A stretch of DNA of 64,000 nt from positions 47,183 through 111,182 of the forward strand of contig NZ_JAHUWK010000015.1 in NCBI RefSeq assembly GCF_019219065.1. The letters run 5' to 3'. The translations under genes and the position numbers were made by a program. The notes under the pieces were generated by a model. That model searched no databases. It was not told where the DNA came from and saw only the letters and a program-made list of their open reading frames with translations. Source of the DNA: Duganella sp. sic0402. GTDB lineage: Bacteria; Pseudomonadota; Gammaproteobacteria; Burkholderiales; Burkholderiaceae_D. Below, in pieces: positions 16,284-24,647 of this stretch (positions within the stretch are counted from its first letter, which is position 1; every line of letters begins with the position of its first letter).

Positions 16284-17102
16284 ATGAAACGATTTGTATT
16301 GGCGGCTTTGGCCACCACCATGCTGATGGGCGCGAACAGTGGCGCATTGGCGGACGATGCGCTGAAAGCGGCGATCGCCGCGCCAACGCGCACGCCGGAC
16401 AACGTCAAGCGCGACGTTTATCGTCATCCCTACGAAACGCTGTCCTTCTTCGGCCTCAAGCCGAATATGACGGTGGTGGAGCTGGCGCCCGGCGCTGGCT
16501 GGTACACCGAGATCCTGGCACCCTACCTGCGCAACCACGGCAAGCTGATCACCGGCGGCAATGACCTGGCATCGCCGAACGAAAACGAACGAAAAGGCGC
16601 CGAGCGCTTCATGGCGCGTTTGAACGCCAAGCCGGAGGCGTACAACAAGGTGGCGCTCGGCGTGTTCTCGCCAGGCCGCAAATACGAGCTGGCGCCGCCG
16701 AACAGCGTCGACATGGTGGTCACCTTCCGCAATATCCACAACTGGATACCATTGGGGCCGGAGAAGATGAAGGATTTATTCAGCAATCTGTACACGGTGC
16801 TGAAACCGGGCGGCGTGCTGGGCATCGAGGAACACCGCCTGCCGGCATCGAAAACGCAGGACGCTACCGCCAGCAGCGGCTATATGCACGAAGCGTATGT
16901 GATCAAGCTGGCCGAGGATGCGGGCTTCAACCTGGCGGGCAAGTCGGAGGTCAACGCCAACCCGAAAGACACGGCCGATCACAAGAACGGCGTGTGGGCG
17001 CTGCCACCGACTTATACCAACAAGGATGAAGACCGCGCCAAATACCAGGCCATCGGCGAGAGCGACCGCATGACGCTGAAATTCATCAAGCCAGCCAAGT
17101 AA
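16284..17102 (+). CDS. Predicted exported methyltransferase-like protein (COG4798 type)
   Basis: This 272-residue protein has a Sec signal peptide (MKRFVLAALATTMLMGA, probable cleavage after ALA at about residue 23) followed by a Rossmann-fold methyltransferase domain. The SAM-binding glycine loop VVELAPGAGWYTE lies at about residues 70-82 and later strands include VDMVVTFRNIHNW and LKPGGVLGIEEHR. The start at 16284 has AGGAG upstream; the longer open frame to 16098 would bury the signal peptide. Family members are annotated as predicted methyltransferases, but an exported one would find no SAM in the periplasm, so the activity is in doubt. It is divergent from the tldD operon and ends three bases from the convergent MCP gene. 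Confidence 0.8.
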   Translation: MKRFVLAALATTMLMGANSGALADDALKAAIAAPTRTPDNVKRDVYRHPYETLSFFGLKPNMTVVELAPGAGWYTEILAPYLRNHGKLITGGNDLASPNENERKGAERFMARLNAKPEAYNKVALGVFSPGRKYELAPPNSVDMVVTFRNIHNWIPLGPEKMKDLFSNLYTVLKPGGVLGIEEHRLPASKTQDATASSGYMHEAYVIKLAEDAGFNLAGKSEVNANPKDTADHKNGVWALPPTYTNKDEDRAKYQAIGESDRMTLKFIKPAK

Positions 17103-17105
17103 GCG

Positions 17106-18581
17106 CTAGAAGCGCGTGAACTTGGTTTCATCCGGCGCGCTATCAGCCGACAAGCTGACCGCGCGCGCCGGCCGCGCCGCGCCGGCCGCCTTCAACAGGG
17201 CCGGCCGCCGCGCGGTAACGCGCGGCCCGTCATCCACCGCATACTGCCGGAACACCGACATCAAGCGCCGCAGCTGATCCGCCTGCGCGCTCATCTCTTC
17301 CGACGTCGCCGCCAATTCCTCCGAGCTGGCCGCATTCACCTGCGTCGTCTCGCTGAGCTGTATCACCGCCCCATTAATCTGCCGCACGCCGGAGCTTTGC
17401 TCCTCCGACGCTGCCGAAATTTCCTGCACCAGTTCGGACGTCTTGCGGATATTCGGCGCCAGCTCATCAAACATCGCGCCGGCCTGCTCGGCCAGTTTCA
17501 CGCTGTCCGCCGCCACCGAACTGATTTCCTGCGCCGCCACCTGGCTGCGCTCGGCCAGCTTGCGCACCTCGGCCGCCACCACGGCAAAACCCTTGCCATG
17601 CTCGCCCGCGCGCGCCGCCTCGATGGCCGCATTCAGCGCCAGCAAATTGGTCTGGTAGGCGATATCGTCGATGATGCCAATCTTGCCGGCGATCTGCTTC
17701 ATCGCCGATGCCGTAGCCTTGACCACCTCGCCGCCGCGCGCCGCTTCCACCGCCGCCTGGGTCGCAATGCCGTCGGTGATCTTGGCGTTCTCGGTGTTCT
17801 GTGCAATCGAAGCCGTCATCTGCTCGATCGACGCACTGGTTTCTTCCACGCCCGCCGCCTGCTCGCTGGAAGCCTGCGACAGCGATTGCGCGGTGGCGCT
17901 GACCTCCTGCGCGGAGCCGGAAAGATTCAGCACCACCTGCTGCACATCGCGCACGATGGCGGACAAGCTACGTCCCAGCCACACCGCCAGCACGCAGCCC
18001 AGCACCGCGATCACCACGTCCACGCCCAGGATGATTTGCTTGGCGGAGTTGGCGACTTGCGTCATCGACTCCGACTCCTCCCTGGTTTCGACCTCGTTCA
18101 CCTTGAGCAGCTTGCGGAAGGCATTGGCGATGGCTTCATCGGCGCCCTTGATATTCTTGTCCATCTCCAGCGCCGTCATGCCTTTCTCATGCATGGCCTC
18201 CAGCTGCGCCATGCTGTGGTCATAGGCTTTGACGCTGCTTTGCACCTCGCCCAGCAGTACTTGCTCTTCCTGCGTCAGCGGGCCGGCGGTGCGGTAAATC
18301 TCCATCTGCTTTTCGATATTGGCCAGCTCCGTGCGGAACTGGGCGTTGCTGTCCGGGCCGCGGAGAATATAATTTTTGAAGTGACGCACGGCGCGGCCAT
18401 GCGCGGTAACGCCTTCGAGCACGGCGTTCTTGCGCGCCAGCGTGACATTTTCGAAATCCATCCAATGATCGTGCAGGGAAGTCAGCTTGCTGAAAGCGAC
18501 TATCCCCATCAACACGACCAGCAACACAACAAGGCCAAACCCGGCATGCAACCGGGTCTCCATTTTCATCATCTTGAACAT
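17106..18581 (-). CDS. Methyl-accepting chemotaxis protein, four-helix sensor, HAMP reduced
   Basis: This 491-residue receptor has TM1 at about residues 13-30, a helical periplasmic region of some 155 residues resembling the four-helix-bundle MCP sensor, TM2 at about 183-203, and the signalling hairpin with tip motif IIDDIAYQTNLLALNAAIEAARAGE (in pieces, about 296-320). Only about 20 residues separate TM2 from the start of the methylation/signalling helix, so a full HAMP domain (about 50 residues) appears to be missing. The C-terminus ends DETKFTRF, an aromatic tail shared with the next MCP. It is the last gene of the chemosensory operon. Ligand unknown. Confidence 0.9.
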   Translation of the reverse strand: MFKMMKMETRLHAGFGLVVLLVVLMGIVAFSKLTSLHDHWMDFENVTLARKNAVLEGVTAHGRAVRHFKNYILRGPDSNAQFRTELANIEKQMEIYRTAGPLTQEEQVLLGEVQSSVKAYDHSMAQLEAMHEKGMTALEMDKNIKGADEAIANAFRKLLKVNEVETREESESMTQVANSAKQIILGVDVVIAVLGCVLAVWLGRSLSAIVRDVQQVVLNLSGSAQEVSATAQSLSQASSEQAAGVEETSASIEQMTASIAQNTENAKITDGIATQAAVEAARGGEVVKATASAMKQIAGKIGIIDDIAYQTNLLALNAAIEAARAGEHGKGFAVVAAEVRKLAERSQVAAQEISSVAADSVKLAEQAGAMFDELAPNIRKTSELVQEISAASEEQSSGVRQINGAVIQLSETTQVNAASSEELAATSEEMSAQADQLRRLMSVFRQYAVDDGPRVTARRPALLKAAGAARPARAVSLSADSAPDETKFTRF

Positions 18582-18672
18582 GGGCGAATACTCCTTGAGG
18601 ACACGGGATCAATTCATTGTGAACCATTATTGATCCTCAAATCTCACCAAAAATAACGGTGTGCCTTATCGC

Positions 18673-20355
18673 TCAAAATTTGACGAAATGCGACTCATCC
18701 GGCTCGCTCATTTCGCTCATGCGGCGGCTGGATGCAAGGCCTACCTGCGTCCTTCCCGCGCGGCCTGGCTTGCGTGGCGCAAGCGGCGTACGCACCGGCC
18801 GCGATCCGCCAGCCAGCTTGAAGAAGGCCATGGTGTGCTGCAGCTGCTCCGCCTGGCCGCTCATTTCTTCCGCCGTCGCCGCCAGCTCCTCGGAGCTGGA
18901 CGCATTCTGCTGCGTGGTCTGGCTCAGCTGCGTGACGGCGGCGTTGATCTGTCCCACGCCGGCCGACTGTTCCTCCGATGCCGCCGTGATCTCCTGTACC
19001 AGATTGGACGTGCGGCGGATATTCGGCACCATCTCGTCCAGCAGCTGACCGGCCTTCTCCGCCAGTTCCACACTGCTCGACGCTACCTGTTCGATTTCCT
19101 GCGCCGCCACCTGGCTGCGCTCGGCCAGCTTGCGCACCTCGGCCGCCACCACGGCAAAGCCTTTGCCATGCTCGCCCGCGCGCGCCGCCTCGATGGCCGC
19201 GTTCAGCGCCAGCAGATTGGTCTGGTAGGCGATATCGTCGATGATGCTGATCTTCTTGGCGATCTGCTGCATCGCCGACACCGTCGACTTGACCGCCTCG
19301 CCGCCCTCGGTTGCTTCAATCGCCGCCTTGCTGGCGATACCGTCGGTGACTTTGGCGTTCTCGGTGTTCTGCGAAATCGACGCCGTCATCTGTTCGACCG
19401 ATGCGCTGGTTTCTTCGGTGCCCGCAGCCTGCTCGCTGGCCGCCTGCGACAAGGACTGCGCGGTGGCGCTGACTTCCTCTGAGGCCGAGGCCAGCGCCTC
19501 GGCGCCGTTGTTCACTTCCTGCACCACCTGCGACAGCTTATCGATCATGCCCTTCATCGCCGCCAGCAGGCTGGTGGTGTCGCCCGCCTTCAGCTGTACA
19601 TCCGCCGCCAGGTCACCGTCCGCCACCCGCCGCACAATGTCAGCCGCATACGAAGGATCGCCGCCCAGCTGTTTCATGATGCCGTTCAGGATCAGCAGGC
19701 CGATGATCACCAGCAGCGCCAGCGCAATGCCCGACGCCAGGTAGATGGTCTTGAGCGCACTGGCCGATGCCGCTTCCGCCTGCTGCACATCGGTTTCGCC
19801 GTACTGGATATTCAGCGCCACCACTTTGTTGATGCTTTCCTCCGCCTCGCGGAACACCGCGCGGTTCTCTTGCAGCGTGCTATGCAGGGCGGTGAACAAG
19901 TCGCGCCGCTTGGCGGGATCGGCGCGCAGAATCTGCGCGCCGAGATCGGTGACGACCGCGTCGCGCTGCTTCCAGCTATCCCACTGCTTGAGGAAGATTT
20001 TCCAGACAGCGGCTTCCTCGCTTTCCTGCGGTAGCGCGTCGTAGGCCTTCATCGCCTTGTCGACATTGGCCCAGGCGTCCTGCTTGCGCTTGATCTCGTG
20101 GGCAATACCATCCACTTCATTCGGATACATCGCCATGGCGTCGATGGCGCGGCTGGACGAGCGTATCGCCGTCTGCGCCTCATTAATCACCAGCAGCGCC
20201 TGCACCGACGGCATGCGGTTCCTGCCAATCTGGTCCAGCATCTGACCCTGTGTCTTCATGCCGGAAAAAGCCAGTAGCGCCACCGTCAGCAAGGCGGCAA
20301 CCGCCACCGCCAGCAAAATCAAAATCTTGGTCCGTACCTGTAACGTTGAAAGCAT
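18673..20355 (-). CDS. Methyl-accepting chemotaxis protein with HAMP
   Basis: This 560-residue receptor has TM1 (about residues 10-30), a helical periplasmic sensor (about 35-185), TM2 (about 190-210), a HAMP domain (about 212-265, including VRRVADGDLAADVQ) and an MA signalling domain with AYQTNLLALNAAIEAARAGE. It closely resembles the neighbouring MCP in the signalling part but has a complete HAMP. I chose the ATG at 20355 because GGGGG is seven bases upstream; the long open frame to 20889 belongs to the upstream EAL gene's shadow. It ends DESHFVKF, again an aromatic tail. The gap to the REC-EAL gene is 23 bp, so it is in the same operon. Confidence 0.92.
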   Translation of the reverse strand: MLSTLQVRTKILILLAVAVAALLTVALLAFSGMKTQGQMLDQIGRNRMPSVQALLVINEAQTAIRSSSRAIDAMAMYPNEVDGIAHEIKRKQDAWANVDKAMKAYDALPQESEEAAVWKIFLKQWDSWKQRDAVVTDLGAQILRADPAKRRDLFTALHSTLQENRAVFREAEESINKVVALNIQYGETDVQQAEAASASALKTIYLASGIALALLVIIGLLILNGIMKQLGGDPSYAADIVRRVADGDLAADVQLKAGDTTSLLAAMKGMIDKLSQVVQEVNNGAEALASASEEVSATAQSLSQAASEQAAGTEETSASVEQMTASISQNTENAKVTDGIASKAAIEATEGGEAVKSTVSAMQQIAKKISIIDDIAYQTNLLALNAAIEAARAGEHGKGFAVVAAEVRKLAERSQVAAQEIEQVASSSVELAEKAGQLLDEMVPNIRRTSNLVQEITAASEEQSAGVGQINAAVTQLSQTTQQNASSSEELAATAEEMSGQAEQLQHTMAFFKLAGGSRPVRTPLAPRKPGRAGRTQVGLASSRRMSEMSEPDESHFVKF

Positions 20356-20378
20356 GATCATCCCCCAGCATGGTTGTT

Positions 20379-21644
20379 TTATTCCGATCCCGCCAATGCG
20401 CGCAATCTGCGCCTGTCCTGCCGCATCCATCCCACCAGCTCTTCGGCTGGCATGGGCTTGGCCAGCAAATACCCCTGCGCCATGTCGCAACCGAGGTCGC
20501 GCAACAGCTTCCAGTCTTCCACTGTTTCGACACCTTCCGCCACGGTCGCCACGTCCAGGCTTTGTCCGAGATCCAGCGCACTTTTCAGCACCATGTGGCG
20601 GTTTGGCCACTGTGCCGCGCCGTTGACGAAGGCGCGGTCGATCTTCAGTTCCGTGAACGGGCAGCGCGCGAACTGCTGCATCGACGAATAGCCGATGCCG
20701 AAATCGTCCATCGCCAGTCCAAAGCCCATCAGCCGCAGTCTTCCCATATTGGTCAGCGCCTGCGATAGCTGGCGCATCACGCTGGTTTCGGTGACTTCCC
20801 ACACCAGCAAGGCGGGCGCCACACCGGAGCGCGTCACCTGCGCCGTCAGGCGTTCGATAAAGTCGCGGTCGGCCAGGTTTTCCGCGCACAGGTTAACCGA
20901 CACCGTCAGCGGCGGCAGGCCGGCCTGCTGCCAGTCGAGGATGCGTTGCAGCACCTGCCGCACCATCGCCAGCGTGAACTCGGCCATCAGCGGCTGGCCT
21001 TCCAGCGTGCCGATGAAGTGGGCCGGCGCCAGCAGCCCGCGCTGCGGATGGCGCCAGCGCGCCAGCGCCTCGACGCCTTTCAGCTGGCCGCTGGACATCG
21101 CCACCTTGGGCTGGAAATAGGGCAGGAATTCGTTGTTGGCCAGCGCTTGCGCCAGTTCTTCCAGCGAGGCTTGCGGCAGTGGCTGTGACGGTGCAGCCGG
21201 CGCACAGCCTTCGCCACGGTCAACGGCCTTGCATAGCAGCTGTGTCAGCGGCTCCAGCGCCACCGGCTTCAGCAAGGTGCCCAGCAAGCCTATCGACGCG
21301 TCCTCGCAAGCCATGTTCTCGATAATCTCCAGCAGCCGTGGGTCGCGCGCGCTGACCACGATCAGGTTTTCCGTCAGGCGCCGCTCGCGCAGCTGGCAAG
21401 TCAGTTCGATGCCGTCCATGCCCGGCATCTCCAGATCGGTCAGCACCAGATACATCGGCTCCGCCGCGCCCTCCAGGATGCGCAAGGCTTCGTTGCCATC
21501 GCCCGCTTCGCTGATCTCGCCGAACCCCAGCTGCCGCAGCAGGCCAATCAGGTAGCTGCGCTGCACCACGCTGTCCTCGACCACCAGCACCCGCCGGCCG
21601 GCCCAGGCAGGCAGTTCAGTGGTGGCGGCGGGCGTGATGTCCAT
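20379..21644 (-). CDS. Response regulator with EAL c-di-GMP phosphodiesterase domain
   Basis: This 421-residue protein has a receiver domain (residues about 17-135; phosphorylation site D70 in VLTDLEMPGMDG, conserved K126) and an EAL domain (about 160-415). The catalytic set appears complete: E192 in the VEALARW signature, VSVNLCAEN, WEVTETS, AMDDFGIGYSS, ELKIDRAF and AEGVET. It is therefore probably an active phosphodiesterase that breaks down c-di-GMP on phosphorylation. It starts three bases after cheB ends, placing it in the chemosensory operon and suggesting that CheA or a partner kinase phosphorylates it, linking receptor signals to motility or biofilm control. That wiring is inference. 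Confidence 0.92.
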   Translation of the reverse strand: MDITPAATTELPAWAGRRVLVVEDSVVQRSYLIGLLRQLGFGEISEAGDGNEALRILEGAAEPMYLVLTDLEMPGMDGIELTCQLRERRLTENLIVVSARDPRLLEIIENMACEDASIGLLGTLLKPVALEPLTQLLCKAVDRGEGCAPAAPSQPLPQASLEELAQALANNEFLPYFQPKVAMSSGQLKGVEALARWRHPQRGLLAPAHFIGTLEGQPLMAEFTLAMVRQVLQRILDWQQAGLPPLTVSVNLCAENLADRDFIERLTAQVTRSGVAPALLVWEVTETSVMRQLSQALTNMGRLRLMGFGLAMDDFGIGYSSMQQFARCPFTELKIDRAFVNGAAQWPNRHMVLKSALDLGQSLDVATVAEGVETVEDWKLLRDLGCDMAQGYLLAKPMPAEELVGWMRQDRRRLRALAGSE

Positions 21645-21647
21645 GGA

Positions 21648-22742
21648 CTAAAGCTGTTGCAGGATTTCGCGATAAATCGCATTCAGCGGCACCGACTTCT
21701 CCACCCCGCCGCGCTTGACCGCCTCCTTGGGCATGCCGTACACCACGCAACTGGCTTCGTCCTGCGCCACCGTGCGCGCGCCGGCTTTCAGCATCTCCAG
21801 CATGCCGGCCGCGCCGTCATCGCCCATGCCGGTCATGATCACGCCCAGGGCGTTGGCGCCGGCAGCGCGCGCGGCGGAGCGGAACAGCACATCGACCGAC
21901 GGCCGGTGACGGTTGACCAGCGGCCCATCCACCACCTCGACAAAATACTGTGCACCGGTACGCCGCAGCAGCATGTGCTTGCCGCCGGGAGCGATCAGCA
22001 CCTGGCCTTGCAACACGCGGTCATTATTCTCGGCCTCCTTGACGCGCACCTCGCACACGCTGTCCAGCCGCGCCGCAAACGCGGCGGTGAATTTTTCAGG
22101 CATGTGCTGCACCACCACGATGCCGGGCGACACACGCGGCAGCGCTGTCAGCACTTCCTCCAGCGCCTGCGTGCCGCCGGTGGAAGTCCCTATCGCCACG
22201 ACCCGCTCGGTGGTGGCGGTCATCGGCCGCGCATCGGCAGGCGGCAGGATCGCATCCGCGTTCAGCTTGACGGTGACCGGCGGCGGCAAGGGGTGTAGTG
22301 GCATCGGCGACGCGGCCGGGCGGCTGGTCAGCCGGCCTATCTGCGCGCCGCCCGCCGCCCGTACCGCGGACACCAGCTCGTCGGCGCTGTCGTGCAAAAA
22401 CTGCTTGAGGTCCAGGCGCGGCTTGGTGATGATGGCGACCGCGCCGGCGGTCAGTGCTTCCACCGAGGTCTGCGCGCCCTTCTCGGTCAATGTCGAGCAG
22501 ATCACCACCGGTGTTGGATGCTCGACCATCAGCTTGCGCAGGAAGGTGATGCCATCCATCTTCGGCATTTCCACATCCAGCACAATCACGTCCGGCCACT
22601 GCACTTTCATGCGTTCCATCGCCAGCAGCGGATTGGCGACCGCGTGCAGCACGGTGATGCCTGGCGCTGCGTTCAGCAACCCGCTCAGCACTTGCCGCAC
22701 CACGGCGGAATCGTCAACGATGATGACCTTGATATCGCTCAT
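21648..22742 (-). CDS. cheB: Chemotaxis protein-glutamate methylesterase CheB
   Basis: This 364-residue protein has a receiver domain (D10, D11 and phosphorylation site D56 in VLDVEMPKMDG) joined by a Pro-rich linker (about 140-175) to the methylesterase domain. The catalytic triad is visible: S187 in AIGTSTGG, H213 in VVQHMPE and D309 in TGMGDDG. CheB removes methyl groups from MCP glutamates and deamidates glutamines. The ATG at 22742 lies two bases after the cheD stop; the open frame to 22772 is inside cheD. It belongs to the cluster with cheR and cheD and provides receptor adaptation. Confidence 0.95.
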   Translation of the reverse strand: MSDIKVIIVDDSAVVRQVLSGLLNAAPGITVLHAVANPLLAMERMKVQWPDVIVLDVEMPKMDGITFLRKLMVEHPTPVVICSTLTEKGAQTSVEALTAGAVAIITKPRLDLKQFLHDSADELVSAVRAAGGAQIGRLTSRPAASPMPLHPLPPPVTVKLNADAILPPADARPMTATTERVVAIGTSTGGTQALEEVLTALPRVSPGIVVVQHMPEKFTAAFAARLDSVCEVRVKEAENNDRVLQGQVLIAPGGKHMLLRRTGAQYFVEVVDGPLVNRHRPSVDVLFRSAARAAGANALGVIMTGMGDDGAAGMLEMLKAGARTVAQDEASCVVYGMPKEAVKRGGVEKSVPLNAIYREILQQL

Positions 22743-22744
22743 GC

Positions 22745-23260
22745 CTAAGTCCTTGCTCCCATATCGTTCCACGCGGCTTCGGGCGGCACTTGCCTGCTCA
22801 GCACCTCGCCGCTGCGGATGGTGAAAATCAGTTGCCGATGTCCTTCGCCGAACAGGCTTTCCGACACCACATGCACGCCATGCTGCTGCAACATGCTGCG
22901 CGCATAGTCGCCATTCTGCTCACCGATGTCCCGCACCTTGTCGCTGCGCGGGAACATTGCGCCGCCGCCGAAGATTTTCCCCTGGCACTGGATCAGCGGC
23001 ACGCCATGCTCGGCAAGCCCGTCAACCAGCAGCTGCATGGCTTCAGCGCCGTACATGCCCGGCTTGTCGGACGGCCGTGCGTTACGGCGGCGGCCATGGC
23101 CCGGCAACAGGAAGTGCGACATGGCGCCGATGCGCAGCGCCGGATGCCACAGCGTGATCGACACGCAGGAACCCAGCAAGGTGCGCACCCGATAGCGCGC
23201 ATCGCCGACGAAATAATCGCCCGGCATCAGAAAGATATCAATCAGCTTGGTGTCGTTCAT
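22745..23260 (-). CDS. cheD: Chemoreceptor glutamine deamidase CheD
   Basis: This 171-residue protein is a CheD deamidase. The family signature is present: FLMPGDYFVG near the N-terminus, the catalytic Cys32 in LLGSCVSITLWHP and His49 in GAMSHFLLPG, and KIFGGGAMF in the C-terminal half. CheD converts specific receptor glutamines to glutamates and in many bacteria also interacts with CheC or the receptor C-terminus. The start overlaps the cheR stop by four bases (ATGA), giving translational coupling. No CheC gene is present in the window, so it probably acts with CheB and CheR only. Confidence 0.95.
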   Translation of the reverse strand: MNDTKLIDIFLMPGDYFVGDARYRVRTLLGSCVSITLWHPALRIGAMSHFLLPGHGRRRNARPSDKPGMYGAEAMQLLVDGLAEHGVPLIQCQGKIFGGGAMFPRSDKVRDIGEQNGDYARSMLQQHGVHVVSESLFGEGHRQLIFTIRSGEVLSRQVPPEAAWNDMGART

Positions 23261-24063
23261 GGCTTGCGGTAAATCGAAGGCGCGACTGCGGTCAGGCTGT
23301 CGTTAATATCGTTCAGCGTTTCCGAATGGCCGATCAGGAAATATCCTCCCGGCCGCAATTGCGCCAGCAGCCGCGCCACCACCTGGCGCTTGGTCTCCAG
23401 GCTGAAATAGATCATCACATTGCGCAGGAAAATCACATCGAAAGTGCCCATTCTCGGCAAAGGCGCGTTCAGGTTCAGGTGCTGGAATTGCACCCGCTGG
23501 CGCAGCGCGCGCTCGATCAGCATGGTGCCCTCTTCGCTGCCCTGGCCCTTGAGGCAAAACCGCTTCAGGTAGTTGGCCGGCATCTGCGATGCGCGCTCCA
23601 TCGGATAGTGGCCGCTACGGGCGCGTTGCAGCACGCGGGTGCTGATGTCGGTGCCCAGCACTTCCCACGCCGCGTCGCCCAGCGCGTCGGCCAGCACCAT
23701 GGCGATGCTGTACGGTTCCTCGCCGCTGGAACTGGCGGCGCTCCAGACACGCAAGCTCCGGTGCTTGTCGGCTGCCTCCAGCGCCAGCTCGCGCAGCAAC
23801 GCGAAGTGCTTGGGCTCGCGGAAGAAATAGGTTTCGTTGGTGGTCAGCAGATCGACCGCCATTTGCAGCTCGGCCGGCTGCGCGCGGCTTTCCAGCAAGC
23901 GCAGATAGTCGCCATAGCTGTCCATTTGGTAGTGCGCCAGCCGCTTGGCCAGACGGCCGCTGACCAGCGCCTGTTTGCCATCGGCCATGGTGATGCCGGC
24001 CGCATCGTAGATGAAGCGCTGGAACTGCATGAACTCGCGGTCGGTGATGGTGGCCACGGTCAT
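23257..24063 (-). CDS. cheR: Chemotaxis protein methyltransferase CheR
   Basis: This 268-residue protein has the small helical CheR N-domain (about residues 1-75, ending LTTNETYFFRE) and the SAM-binding methyltransferase domain (RVWSAASSSGEEPYSIAM at about 104-121, VLGTDIS at about 136-142, FDVIFLRNVMIYF at about 213-225, and the closing GGYFLIGHSETL). It methylates glutamates of MCPs. Length and motifs are normal for a stand-alone CheR. It lies between cheW and cheD. The aromatic C-terminal tails of three MCPs in this cluster may be its docking sites, by analogy with the NWETF tail of E. coli Tar and Tsr. Confidence 0.95.
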   Translation of the reverse strand: MTVATITDREFMQFQRFIYDAAGITMADGKQALVSGRLAKRLAHYQMDSYGDYLRLLESRAQPAELQMAVDLLTTNETYFFREPKHFALLRELALEAADKHRSLRVWSAASSSGEEPYSIAMVLADALGDAAWEVLGTDISTRVLQRARSGHYPMERASQMPANYLKRFCLKGQGSEEGTMLIERALRQRVQFQHLNLNAPLPRMGTFDVIFLRNVMIYFSLETKRQVVARLLAQLRPGGYFLIGHSETLNDINDSLTAVAPSIYRKP

Positions 24064-24078
24064 GGAGCGCTCCGCAGC

Positions 24079-24639
24079 TCAGGCGACAGCGGCGGCCGTG
24101 CCGCGCACCATCTCGACAATCTCCTCGCTGGACAGCACGCGCTCGATATCCAGCAGGGTCACGAAGCGGCCATTGTGCTTGCCCATGCCGGCGATGAAGT
24201 CGGGGCGGATGCGGGTGCTGAACGGTGGCGCCGGTTCGATGTCGTCTGCGGCGATGTCCACCACCGCATTGACCGCATCCACCAGCATGCCCAGTACCTG
24301 CTTGCCATCGCCATCTACGCCGCTCGCCTCGACGATGACGATGCAGCTGCGCTTGCCGATCTGGCTTTGCGCACGGCCGAAACGCGCCGACAGGTCCATC
24401 ACCGGCACCACCGCGCCGCGCAGGTTGATCACGCCGCGCACGCACGCGGGCATCATCGGCACCGTCGCCAGGCTGCCGTATTCGATGATCTCCTTGATGT
24501 GCAGGATGCCGACCGCGTACTGGTCGCCGCTGAGTAGAAAAGTCAGAAACTGGCTGGGCAAGGCGTCGCCGCCATGCAGCGCGGCGGCAGCGACAGCGTT
24601 GCCATAAGTGACCACGCCTGCGGTGTCGATAGTGCTCAT
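24079..24639 (-). CDS. cheW: Chemotaxis coupling protein CheW
   Basis: This 186-residue protein has the CheW SH3-like double barrel: LTFLLSGDQYAVGILHIKEI at about residues 32-51, VRGVINLRGAVVPVMDL at about 67-83, and FIAGMGKHNGRFVTLLDI toward the end. It couples MCPs to the CheA kinase in receptor arrays. A 30-residue, Ala-rich N-terminal extension precedes the domain. The gene is eight bases downstream of cheA and 15 bases upstream of cheR, in a continuous operon. Confidence 0.95.
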   Translation of the reverse strand: MSTIDTAGVVTYGNAVAAAALHGGDALPSQFLTFLLSGDQYAVGILHIKEIIEYGSLATVPMMPACVRGVINLRGAVVPVMDLSARFGRAQSQIGKRSCIVIVEASGVDGDGKQVLGMLVDAVNAVVDIAADDIEPAPPFSTRIRPDFIAGMGKHNGRFVTLLDIERVLSSEEIVEMVRGTAAAVA

Positions 24640-24647
24640 ATCTTCTC

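Noticed and set aside
17103..17115. Small hairpin GCGCT-AGA-AGCGC between the methyltransferase-like gene and the MCP as a terminator
   Set aside because: Only five base pairs, no T-run, and it overlaps the MCP stop region.
18661..19482. Plus-strand open frames opposite the two MCP genes (also 17397-18656)
   Set aside because: Similar translations occur opposite both MCPs because the MCP signalling domains themselves are similar; they are mirrored shadows, not paralogous genes.
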